Source: Thereva unica (Eukaryota > Arthropoda > Insecta > Diptera > Therevidae). Taken from it: a stretch of DNA of 64,000 bases. Location: positions 4,940,207 through 5,004,206 of the forward strand of contig OX465283.1 in the NCBI GenBank assembly GCA_949987705.1. Reading direction: 5' to 3'. Under the pieces are notes generated by a model. It was given only the letters and a program-made list of their open reading frames with translations, ran no database searches and was not told where the DNA came from. The position numbers and the translations under genes are program-made. This document shows, one piece after another, positions 10,900-21,420 of the stretch (the stretch's first letter is position 1; each line of letters starts with the position of its first letter).

Positions 10900-11480
10900 G
10901 CGACCAAACTAAAGCGCCATAAGTTACATGGTTTTCGGTTGCAAACCCCATGTGGAACCACAAGCTCTACAGGAACCCCACAGGTATCTGCGAGTTCTGT
11001 TCATCAGAGTTCCAGTTGAGCTTGGCATCTAGCGTCACTCCTAAACATTTGGCTTGTTGTGAAAAACCTATAGTCTGCGAGTGTAGGTTCCAAAAGTCCC
11101 GGTAGTGATCGTTTCCTGGTGCAAGGAACCAGAATCGTTTTGTCGGGATTGACTCTTAGACCTACGCTCTCGCACCAGCTAGAGACCAGATCTAGTGCCT
11201 GCTGCAGGCGCTTTGACATGGCTCCTTCAGTTTCACCTGTAACTACTAAGACGACATCGCCAGCGTAACCTTGGGAGAAAAGGTTTCGGCCGTTGAGCAG
11301 CTCTTGGAGTTCATCTACAACAAGGCACCTGAGAAGTGAGAGACCATTAGTTTGCGAGCTCCCAGCATAGAGTCAATCCAGTTGCAAAAAGTGCTACTTA
11401 GACTGCGTCAGACCTGATCGGTTGGAAAGATTTAGATTTAGTCGAACGCCCTGGCTTAGGTGTAAATGTTATGTTGACGT
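10900..11480 (-). pseudogene. R1-like LINE (family C) RT fragment
   Basis: The minus strand reads MSKRLQQALDLVSSWCESVG then LRVNPDKTILVPCTRKRSLP (11219-11090), the segment just after the YADD box in R1-like reverse transcriptases (LxVNPxKT), and then DARCQAQLEL, corrupt relative to the LGVTLDxKLNW motif. Around 11260-11400 the upstream palm region is degraded. A similar but more decayed piece lies at 14766-15000 and 15200-15540. Confidence 0.65.
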
Positions 11481-13169
11481 TCCTCTAGACAATGGGATGT
11501 AACCACGTGCGAATGAAGCCCTAAATATTTTGCACTATAAGGGAGTGACTAGGGCGCCGCCCTCCTGTAGCAGAATGGGATAGATCCCGTCTCTCCTAAT
11601 CGCCTCGTGTGAATGCATTACTCCGTAGAGTTTTTCCTCATGAAGGTTTGCCAAATTAAAATTCACTGTAGAAGCACACCACAGACAGAAATTCATTTCA
11701 ATTCAGATGCGAGTATAATCCTCACCCAATATATGTAACGATTGCAATCAATAGACCTTTCTACCCTTTTATTATTCTAATCATCACAAAACTTTCACCT
11801 TCATGCACGGCGCACGGCCGCGATATTCCCTTTTGTAGTAATCATTGAAATCAATCTGCATATCGCCCGGCGCGAACAGATCCCCAAAGTAAAAGTACAT
11901 ATCTCCACGTCCGCCACGTAACAAATAAAAATGATGACGTGAGGTTATGAAAAAGCGCACAGCAGTATTTTCCATTTTGATCCACAAAACGGCAGGCCGC
12001 CGCCCTGCGTCCGCGGCGCAGACCGATTGCGATTTTATGCAAAGTAGAAAAGCCAAATTTAAATTAAGACAAATTCGTTTCGAGACGCATTCCATAATTC
12101 ATTTCCTTCCGAAAGCGGGTGTTTTCGGCATAATTTATTATTATCATTACTACTTTACATGTTTTTTGTTTTTGCCATGCGCCGCGAGAGGGACACGACA
12201 CCACGATCATACCTGGATGTACCTTGACGATTATCGAGATCAGCCCGTCCAAATTCCCTTGAGCTTGAGACGTCTCAGGGGTCAAGCTGAGGCGATCGGT
12301 CGGTGGTTACTGAACTTTATGTAACGGCGGAGCCGATTTGCATGGAAATTTATGCTTTATTGAAAAAAATGAGAAAAACATAAACGCGGAGATAATAAAG
12401 GGGGAAATGGCTGCCATCCGCTAATGTGCCTTTTTGTCTCGATCGCCGTTAAATTAATTAAGGAAATTTTGTAATAATGTGCGTTCGTTAACTGGAGACG
12501 TTTTTCCTTTCGGCGGCAGCGATGTGAAAATTTCACAAGGCCTGGAAAAAATTCACAGTTTAAGGTTTTTGTACAATAAAAATTATTAAGGTGAACATTT
12601 GCAATGGTGTGAAAAACCTTTTTCTTAAGTTAATTTTTATGATGAAAGAGAGCCATTAAAAATTAATAATTAAGACAGGAAAGAAACCGAATTGCTGAAA
12701 TTTGAACAATTCTCATGTTGATTGCCTAAACTGGAACGGTTTAGAAGAGATTTTTTGGGGGTTATGCAAGTCTGTCTGTCTTAAATTAGATCAATGGAAA
12801 CATTTGTTAGCAGCAATCCATGTTCATAAATAAATGTGTGGATTCGTAAAGAGCGTGTCAATTCCTTTCTACACTACAGTTCACATTTAGGCTTGACCTC
12901 CTCTCAACTTCAATTTACACGGTTTTTAGCATAATATTTCCAGCTAGAGCGTCCTTTCGCCTCTATTTTGGTATAATACCTTAAACATTCTCAAAACTAA
13001 TCTTTTTTTTATCCTTGTGAAATTCATTCTTGCAATATGTCCTGTGCATATTTAGATCTGAAAAAAGTTTCTCCGATAGATGGCGTTAATTGGAAGCCAT
13101 CACAGCGACACCACAAAACGCTCGTTTAAAAGTTGACAGAGTTGCGGTTTATATTGCAATATTATTTAC
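11481..13169. other. Intron sequence without recognisable gene
   Basis: The part at 11780-12320 is higher in GC and contains open frames on both strands (up to 125 codons) that look like chance. The part at 12320-13010 is AT-rich. At 13075-13110 a GATAGATGGCGTTAATTGG motif resembles reverse-oriented sequence near 40160-40180, so it is probably repeat debris. Confidence 0.45.
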
Positions 13170-13554
13170 CCTGCTTATGACTAGGTTCAACCCAGGTTAA
13201 ACACGAGTTCAACCCAGTCATAACCCAGTCATGTCGAGTTGAAACTGGGTCCACTCAACTCAGCTCTCCTACCTGGATCGAGTTGATATTTCGTCTCATA
13301 TATGCGGGTTGAGTGTTCAACTTGGGTTGAAGTAACATTTGTTTTGTTTGTTTACAATCCATGAAGTTTTGGCGTCAGTTTTGTGTTCGGTATTTTTTCT
13401 GGCACAGGAACAATAAATTACTTCGTTCTGAATTTTTAAATATCTATAAATGAGAATTTCACACAAAAATTTGAGGCTATGTTTTGATATCAATTCTACT
13501 CTATTTCAACCCAAAGTAAACTCAATTCGACATCATATACAGTACTCGATGTAT
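13170..13554. repeat. GAGTTGA/GGGTTGA-rich diverged palindromic repeat
   Basis: The region is dense in GTTCAACCCAG, GAGTTGA and TCAACTC motifs in both orientations (13180-13345, again 13500-13530), like the elements at 8515, 24491 and 42498, but without clean ends. It appears to be a related or composite copy. Confidence 0.5.
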
Positions 13555-13610
13555 AAAGTCCATAAAGCCAACTAACCTACTCAAGTTACAGAGAGTCAAA
13601 GGTCACGAAA
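13555..13610. repeat. Direct repeat unit 1 (with GTCAAAGGTCACGAAA)
   Basis: AAAGTCCATAAAGCCAACT...GAGTCAAAGGTCACGAAA is repeated in the same orientation at 14113-14171 with only a few mismatches and a small insertion. The two units enclose about 500 bp. Confidence 0.7.
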
Positions 13611-14112
13611 ATCAATTTTTCTCAAATATCTCGTAAATTATCGGTTTTATGCAATTTTTGGCTAAGTAAAAAATGTTCTTGAGATAAATCTGCATAAAAA
13701 TGTCCTGTACGAAATTTACGTAGAGCCAATAGTTTTCGAGAAAACTCGGGTATCGCGCTGCATTCGCTTCCGCAGCACCTTTTGAAGTAGAACACAAGCA
13801 GCGTTTTTACATAGTATCCCCAGTAGGGCTAGTCCAAAGGTTTTAAAGTATGAAATAATTTTGTTGATTATCTCTCTATATCTTCTAATTCCACTTCTTT
13901 GGTGTTGTCATCTTCATCAACACTCATCTCAAAGGAAAATAACGAAATGTGGTCGGGGTTACCATCGTACAACTCAAGGTTCAATGGTTGTATCCTCCGA
14001 CATCGAATTGAAACACGACGGGTCGCGACAAGAGTCATAAGCTACGGAATATTGCAACCCCACTTTTCGGAATACTGCATGCCACCCATGAACCCCTAAA
14101 AAATGTATCCCA

Positions 14113-14171
14113 AAAGTCCATAAAGCCAACTGGCCGGCTACTTACGTTACGGAGGGTCAAAGGTCACGAAA
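14113..14171. repeat. Direct repeat unit 2
   Basis: This is the second unit of the pair starting at 13555. No LTR features (TG...CA ends, primer site) could be confirmed, so this may be a tandem or segmental duplicate or part of a repeat family. Confidence 0.65.
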
Positions 14172-14765
14172 CTGGCCAGAGCCAGAATTGATAGAAGCAA
14201 TGTTGAGCCAATGTTGTGAGTAGCGACATTGAGTTAGACGCTAAATGTGAGGAAAATGATGGCCGCTTATAGGATTAGCGCACTTGCTGAGCAGATTCGA
14301 CAATTTCTGACGAGGCTTTGAGTGTGATAGTGGGGATGCTCTCCATAGAACTACTGTTGAACGAGTCTATGTAGGTACCACTATGCCTGAGTAAAAATAA
14401 AACTCGACCGCTCCTAGCCTGCAACAAGCACGTACAGCGCCTAAACGTTTGCATGGCACCCGAAGCATGTACGGTACGCCTGAATAAAAATAAAACTCGC
14501 TCGCATTTAGCATGGAACAGGCATAGTACGCCTGAGTAAAAATTCGTAGTCAGTAGAACGGTTCTCGTTCGATTATATAAGTGAAGCAGCTTTGGACGTC
14601 GTTAGTACTTAGTTGGGAGACCGCTTGGGAAACGACTCTCGCGTTTGGAATGATCAATTACGAACTCATTCATATCTGTAACATAGGCGTGTATACCTCT
14701 GGCGGATCCATCTGTAGCGGAAGCATGGATACCCGTGTGGCAGGCACATTTATTCGCTATGCGTG

Positions 14766-15000
14766 CTAATACTTTGACTTAGGCTTAGGGTTGTAAGACC
14801 TATGTGGATCCACAAGCTCTGCGGCAGTCCACAGTGATCTGCATGTCCTGCTAATCAGAGAATGCATGTGATGGTTCCAGTTGAGCTTGCGAACTAGTGT
14901 CGCTCCTAAGTATTTGGTTCGATGTGAAAGGCCTATAGTACAGCGCACCAGCTGGAGACCAAATCGACTGTCTGCTGCAAGTAGCAAGGTCATTCTTTTT
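14766..15000 (-). pseudogene. R1-like LINE RT C-terminal fragment
   Basis: The minus strand reads LSHRTKYLGATLVRKLNWNH then HMHSLISRTCRSLWTAAELV, the post-palm LGVxLDxKLNWxxH motif of R1-like RT. It is similar to the piece at 10930-11050. Short and isolated. Confidence 0.65.
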
Positions 15001-15034
15001 CACCTGTTACCACGATGGCAACATCTAGGAGTCC

Positions 15035-15215
15035 ATCTTCTTTCTTCTTTTTCTTTGATCGGTTAGTTGACGGTCCGAGTGGGACGTCCCTGCAACGGAT
15101 ACGCTGCTGTCGGTGACGCTTTAAAAAATGTGGTTTCTTGCCTAGTTTCTTAGGTTTCCCGATTCTGCGCAATTCGGCAGTTCGTCTACCCTCATCCTTT
15201 CACAGCCTGGACGAC
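15035..15215 (-). mobile_element. LINE family A 3'-end fragment
   Basis: TTCTTCTTTTTCTTTGATCGG followed by the shared block GACGGTCCGAGTGGGACGTC and GATACGCTGCTGTCGGTG matches the 3' ends at 1537, 19070, 35549 and 46035. It is severely 5' truncated. The segment with TTTCCCGATTCTGCGCAATT also recurs at 20395 and 35650. Confidence 0.65.
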
Positions 15216-15540
15216 GGCGGAGTTCATCTACAACTAGGAACTATTACTCCCTGAGGACAACCCTTCGCTCACCCCTACAGAGAACCCACCAGACGATAAA
15301 CCATTAGTTTGCAAATTCTCAGCTTAGAGCCGCTCCAGTCGCAGAAAGTGCTACTTAGAGTTCGTCTACTTAGAGTCCTGGCTATGGTATGGATTGTCTA
15401 AGGCTATTGAGTAAAGTCGCTTGCCCAACTCTCCTTTGTTTAGTGCTGCGCATTACCTGAGCAGCAGTTTGTAAAATTCTGTCTTAGTGGACCTGGCCTT
15501 GGTGCAGGCGTCCTTTAGCGCAATACAGCTAAGACCTGAC
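15216..15540 (-). pseudogene. Decayed R1-like LINE RT remnant
   Basis: The block GGAGTTCATCTACAACTAGG ... TTAGTTTGCAAATTCTCAGC ... AAAGTGCTACTTAGA is similar to 11308-11405, which lies in an R1-like RT. No open frame survives. Confidence 0.5.
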
Positions 15541-18500
15541 GCAGAGCTTGAGTGGTTATGGCACACATGTACATAGTTAAACTTCACCACTTTGGGCATG
15601 AAGACTCACCGTTTTGCCCAGTATGCCCAAATGAACCAAACGCCCAAGTATGCCCAAATGAGTCGTAGAGGGAAGATGGGAACGACGGCGGAAAGTGGAG
15701 TTGCAGGAAGTGGTTTTAGTTAAGTTGGAATGAAGTTCTTTGCCTTTCCGATTATCCTCAAATGTTAGCTTAGGGCGCAGTGTGCAGTAACCAAACAAAT
15801 CAGTGCCCGGACATCCTAATGCGTTCCAACACCCGTTACTAGTCGGCACAACAATAAACCGCTTGGAGTTCACTTGACCAGGTGTGGACCTCCAACATTT
15901 GATATTTGCACTAACAAATACAGTTTAATTCTGTCACCTTGGACAACCCCGTAAAAAACCATTCTCACAGCCGGACAACGTAAAAAACGCTCTCAGAACG
16001 GTAAAAAAAATTCACACTGCAATGGATCCGCGACTGTTTCTGAGAACGCTTGACTAGTTTCGAGTGTTTTTTTGCAAATATATTGACTTCCGTTATTAAC
16101 GTTTTGCGCATCTTGAGCCCAAACAAAAACCGCACTAAACACAATGGAACCAAAAGCGAATCATTTAAGACCCACGATTGGGCTCGCATCGTTTCGCGGA
16201 ATGGCGTATTCTGCTCGGACGTCGTCCGTGGAAAATCTCCTGCATTCCGGCGATCGGCAACAAAAGCGACCCATCGATGGTGGCGGCAATAATTTCGGTC
16301 CATCATCGGGCATTAATCGTTCGCTGACTCTATTATCCGTCTACTTAAGCCGCGCGATCGATCCGCTGCTGTTGCTGCTGCGCATGCGCTCTGCGGCATG
16401 GAAGCGGCTAAGGCACTTGCTGGCTGCTTGTTTGGCCGTGACAACATGTAAATTGCAGACTGGACCCAGCGAAAAAGGTAAAACGCAGGTAAAAACTGCA
16501 AAACGGCGGATTAAAGTGCTGCGATTGTTTTGGACCGAGCTAAAGGTGGACGGGACTTTCCCAACAGCAGCGCAGATTGGAATTCGAACAATTCGTACGA
16601 GCGCGGCGCGGCCACTCCTATATCGAAGGCTGTGCCAGCGACGGGTGTTTTTTCTGTGACGGTTCAAGAACTGAAAGTGCCGTGCACAACTCGGGCTGGA
16701 ATCCAGCGATTTTAGACAAATCCAGCCCGTGTCTTGTTAGCAGCACCTTTCGCGGAGATTGTGGCTGTGATTTCACTCGATCGATGATCGCGGCGATTCG
16801 ATCGATGATGAGATCTCCATGGTTCCAGGGCGCGATCGTCTTATGTCATGCACCAAGCAAAGCCTCCGAGCTGTGACCTATGTAACACTGTGTAACCAGG
16901 TGACTCGTCGTGTCATTGGAAAGGTTATCCCGCCATTCTACACGTCGGCTACGTCACCGCGCCGCGCGGTTCTATTGTCTTCTTAAAAGCGTGAGAAAAC
17001 CCCCGTTCGAGATCGACTGGCACGAAAGCGCCACAACGTACATAGACCTCCTGGGAGCTGAAGACGACTATCAAGTCCCTGAATACTGGCTGTGCTCGGT
17101 GCGCGATGCATGCGCACCTAATGACACCCACACCACGCCAGAACCGCTCTATTAACTCAAAATTTAAGCCAACCCGTTCTTCATTATTCTTGCTCAACAC
17201 GGGAGACGAGTTCGTCTTAATGACGCCTTGAAAGAGCGACGCGGCAGTCTCTGGTGCGCCGCTGCTGGCTGGCTGCCATGGTGTTGGCCTTGTTCACAGG
17301 AGGTGTACTATTATGTATTGTCCACAGGTTGGTGCCATTACCTGTGCATAAGAAGACATGCATTATTAGGAAACTCTCTCAATTTTCCTGCCTTAATCAT
17401 TTTAATTGCCACACACTCCGACTTTGTTGTATTGGTTTAATTGCAATGGAAAATAGATTCGGTAACCATAATGAGTCGCCAGCTTACGTGGAGGTAAAGG
17501 TAAAGGTTCTCTTTTATCGGTTTTTGATGATGGCGATGGAGTTCCTTAAGGCTCTGTCTTGGGACCGTTTCTGTTTTTATTTGTTATTAATGACGTCGCG
17601 TGCAAAGTGGTTAGGAATTGTTGAGGATTATAAAGGCAAAGTCGTGACATATAGGATATTAATTATGGGGAGAACAACTGTGTACTAATTGAATCTTGAT
17701 TATTTAATGAGTTTTGTCAACTTGAAAAATTGTGTTGCTGTTGAGGATTTAGGTTGTTTGTTAGTTAACCTTAATTGGTGTGCTCATTTCTCATTCTCCT
17801 TTTTAATTTCTATTGTTAATAGTTTTGCTGAATCGAAATAAATATAACCTATCGACAAACATTTCCTGGTTCAGATCAATAAGTAATTATTTTGAACAGA
17901 AGAACTTAACCTTTCGTAGGTTTACCACAGACCCGCAGTTATGCGAGGTTCTAAACCTTTCTTTCTTCCAATAACTGAATTAGGCTTCAACAAGCAAAAG
18001 ACGTCACAAATAAGCTTGTGGAAGAGGACTGTCTCAGGCAGAGCACCCTGACTCAAGAGAGAGAGGCAAGCCTATATCGCCAGTATTGAATTGGTGACAA
18101 GCGAGTGTTGATAGGTGTCTAGAAAATTTTGGGTTTCCAATAAGATCTGATCCTAGATTGTCGAAGTGATAGCTCCTCCGATTCCAAACAAATGACATCT
18201 AGTATATTGCTGCTTGGCTCTGCACGTCTTAGAATATGCCATTCTTCTAGTGGAGGCGTGGGGTAGAATCCTTTTAACTCATAAAGCTACTGCTTTTGAG
18301 GGTTTAGTATATTGTAGATGCCGAATTCGCTCCATGTTTGGTAGAATCCTTTTGATAGAGCTCAGAGGAAAGCCACGTAGTACTGTCGACTACCTTCTAT
18401 TTAATAAAAATACGTCAAAACGACGAATTCTGTGGATCGAACAGAAAATCGCAAGTAATTGATCAACATGCTAACATGAAAAAGACCGAAGAGAACGGAT

Positions 18501-18829
18501 GTAAAGGGAGAATTAACGTTATGAAAGACAAGGAAGCATTGGCCAACTTCTCCCCTAGGCTAACGAGGCGCCGAAGAGTGAGAGCTGGAGAGTAGAGTTG
18601 AATCATTTCTTCCAAATCAGTTTTTGAATATAATGCCAATTAAATGTTCACCTCCATACGATCCCAGCTCATTTTCGGGCATCCTACATAACATTGGCCA
18701 GCATTTCGGGGGTTAAGCAACTATTTCGATTCGCATGTTAGCTTTAAGTTCGGCAATGGATTTGCTTTACTTTTCAAATAAACCCACAGAATGACAAAAG
18801 GCTGCCAAAGAACGAAAAAGCCACTTAAA
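15541..18829. other. Intron sequence without supported gene
   Basis: At 15600-15660 a GTATGCCCAAATGA motif is repeated. The part at 16140-17160 is GC-richer with CGATCG-type palindromes and open frames on both strands (to 171 codons, 16144-16659) that lack any recognisable domain. The part at 17430-18480 is mixed AT-rich DNA. No RNA gene seen. Confidence 0.45.
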
Positions 18830-19052
18830 ACGTCAACTTTCACAATTTCGTTTGTAAGTTTTTGCAATTGAAAGATTGTTTTCAATGTAAAGCGCTACAA
18901 TTTCAACGTACGTTCTTTCGGGTGTATATTGACTTGTAGCTAAAATGGTACTGAACGATGTTTCAGAATCGAGTACGTTTGTCGAAATCGGCTCAAAAAT
19001 GTCAGAGTGATTCGATGTTGAAATACCGAAGGTCTAGATGGCGCGCCCTTTA
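18830..19052 (-). mobile_element. Tc1/mariner-like element, truncated 5' end
   Basis: On the minus strand the piece starts GTAAAGGGCGCGCCATCTAG and shares CCTTCGGTATTTCAAC, CGATTTCGACAAA and the transposase start (VEIVALYIENNLSIAKTY) with the copy ending at 47505. Only about 220 bp remain, so it codes for nothing. It abuts the 3' end of LINE family A at 19070. Confidence 0.65.
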
Positions 19053-19064
19053 CTTTGGGTGTTG

Positions 19065-19960
19065 GGTCTTCTTCTTTCTTCTTTGATCCGTTCCGAGCGG
19101 GACGGCCTTGCAACGAATACGCTTCTGTCGGTGATGCTGGTTCTAAACTCCAATCATGGTTCGCTTCCATTCTTGCCAATTTTTGGCGACGTCTCGAGCG
19201 TCGATAACTGACCGATCGTTGATTATTTAAGTCGCCCTCGATATTCTTTGGCCAGGTTTTCTTCGGTGCCGATCGCTGAATTCTCCACTTTACTGGACAA
19301 TCTCGCCAGAGAAGTTTACGTGGCAAGCGGTCATCATCCATTCGGCAAACATGTCCAAACACCGTAGTCGACGTTTTTGTATTTCTTTTTCGATCAGTGT
19401 CTGCCGATCGCATCTTAGTCTGACTGTCTCGTTTCGAAGGCGATCGTGGAGTGAGACACCGAGAATCTGCCTCAAGCATCGCATTTGGAAGACCTCGAGC
19501 TTCTTCACGTCTAGTTTGAGTAGTGTCCAGGTTCCCGATCCATAAAGAAGAATCGGAAAGATCAACGTTCGGTAAAGGCGTACTTTCGTTTTAATGGCAA
19601 TATTTGTTCGTTCCCATATGCTCCACTTGAACGAGGCTATTGTCTGGCCGATGCGGCTGTGAACGTCGGCCGTCGATGCCATTTTCATTTCCTCAATCGT
19701 CCGATCCGCAATCGGGCCCACACATTTCACGTACCTCCTTAAGCGTCGATCGGAATCTGGCGTTGATCAAAACGTAGTGTAACATCGCCGAGTCTTTGCC
19801 GGGTGGATTTCGCCAGGTGAGTTGGTGTTTGAGTAGATGACGGAAGATGCTGTTGCCAATGATCAAGTTGTTTGACGTTGCGAATGAAAGCAGGCAAAAG
19901 CCGTTGTCGTTAATTACTCCGTGTTCAAATTTGCCTATTGCTCCTTCCAAGCATAAACGG
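19065..19960 (-). mobile_element. LINE family A copy with RT deleted
   Basis: On the minus strand, 19950-19700 encodes the endonuclease end (HGVINDNGFCLLSFATSNNL, DSAMLHYVLINARFRSTLKE, CGPDCGSDD in place of GSDH). It is joined directly at about 19695-19705 to the RT C-terminal region (TIEEMKMASTADVHSRIGQT, LLYGSGTWTLLKLDVKKLEV, RCLRQILGVSLHDRLRNETV). The whole RT palm is missing, so the two ORFs seen here are fused by deletion. The 3' end has the GAA-rich tail (TTCTTCTTTCTTCTTTGATCC). It can make no active protein. Confidence 0.75.
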
Positions 19961-20394
19961 ATACGATATGGGTCTTGATCGTTCCAGTTCCACCGATGGT
20001 TAAAAGCGCCAAACGCTCGGATAGTCTATAACCCCCGCGCCGGCCTCTCATCTCTCACCGCCGGAATAGTAAAGCGTCATCGTTTCGTCGTTTGTTGGCG
20101 GGACGATCGTCAATGTACCGGATCGGGTAAGTCGTAGCTCCGATAGCGCAGCAACTGATATTTTGCATTTCAACAATGCTATTGCTATGATTTCCTTCTG
20201 ACCGACGTGATGTCCTGTTCATACATTCCATGCGGCGAATTGACTTTTTCATTTTCGGTGTGAGTAATTTGGGTGTTCGGCCAGTAGCCCACTTCCCACC
20301 AGCATTCCTGGTCTTCAGTGCTGGCGCATCGTCTGCCCGGAGGCAGTAGCATTATTTCGTAAATAGTTAGTTCGTGTATCCATGCGGTTTCTTC

Positions 20395-20800
20395 AGTTTC
20401 CCGATTCTGGTCAATTCGGCAGGACGACCACCCTCCTCCTTTCACACTTTGGACTTGGGACCACACAACAGTGGAGTGAAGCAGCAAGCAGGTCTGATTT
20501 CGCAACCCCTGAAACTTAGACCAGTTGGTTTTCTTAGGAATGAAAGAAGAGGCGCGGAAATGTGAGAGGCCCACTTCTTTTGTTTGCATCCCCTATTTGC
20601 AATATCTATGTTATTCATAACAAGAAGTTCTAGGAGGCACTCACTCCTTTCGTTTACATCGGCACCCCCCAAATGGAGTGGTGAGCATTTGCATCACATC
20701 CGATGACGAATTGGCGGTTCGTCTTGGGACAGAACTCAATCAGAACATCCTGGGGTGGTATTATTGCTACATCCCCTGAACGTAAACGGAGGCAAGGCCG
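20395..20800 (-). pseudogene. R1/Jockey-like LINE endonuclease fragment
   Basis: The minus strand reads RQFVIGCDANAHHSIWGGAD then VNERSECLLELLVMNNIDIA and NRG (20720-20590). The GCDANAHHxxWG motif is the metal-binding Asp/Asn part of the LINE apurinic-type endonuclease. Upstream (PPQDVLIEF) and downstream parts are frameshifted. Antisense in the intron. Confidence 0.7.
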
Positions 20801-21049
20801 AATTCTTGGAATCCGTTGGCGATGAGAACCGCAACTGAGTTCGCCACTAGATCTCTAGAAATAAAGTTGGTAATGGAGAGATGAGTGATACGATTGTCAA
20901 TTAAAAGGGCAGCGCGAAGCGGTCAGGATCTCCGATCATATACTAGTTTACTTGAGGCGGTAGTAAGTCCTCTGACGTTGCCATCGTTTACCCAAGGCTC
21001 ATGAATAAGAGAAAGAGTAAGATGCCTTGCAGAGAAAGTCTTGCACAGG

Positions 21050-21420
21050 GTGGAGGATGGACATCTTTCGCATGGCGCAATTAAGTTGGAGTGCCCTCAT
21101 GGCGCTACCACCGCTACCATTATCCCTGCACATGCACATGTATCGTTGGCCGTGCTCCTATATGTAAGCACGTACGGAGACCGCTTAGCGCATATAGTCC
21201 TCCATTTTCTGTTGTTAACCGTCCTCTTCGAAGTTGCTGCCTACATTGCTGCCTATAGCACGATTGAGATAATCAACTTCGCCATGAGGAGGCGACGCCT
21301 TGGTATGGCGCCCGAATTCCTCATGTCCTGCAAGGGTACAAAATTTAGTCTCTGGTCGATCATCACTCCTAGGTATCTTAGGGCGAGCTGTGAGTGAATG
21401 ATCTGTTCCCATAACTCAGA
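21050..21420 (-). pseudogene. R1-like LINE RT thumb fragment
   Basis: The minus strand at 21412-21280 reads EQIIHSQLALRYLGVMIDQR followed by LNFVPLQDMRNSGAIPRRRL, the LGVMID post-palm motif of R1-like RT with a small internal deletion. Below 21230 it continues in broken frames. It is probably part of the same insertion as 20395-20800. Confidence 0.6.

Noticed and set aside
11947..12324. 125-codon + strand frame
   Set aside because: Overlapped by comparable minus-strand frames; no domain or start context.
16144..16659. 171-codon open frame on + and overlapping frames on the minus strand
   Set aside because: GC-rich stretch with open frames on both strands and no domain, no clear splice sites and no codon pattern like the host exon; most likely chance.
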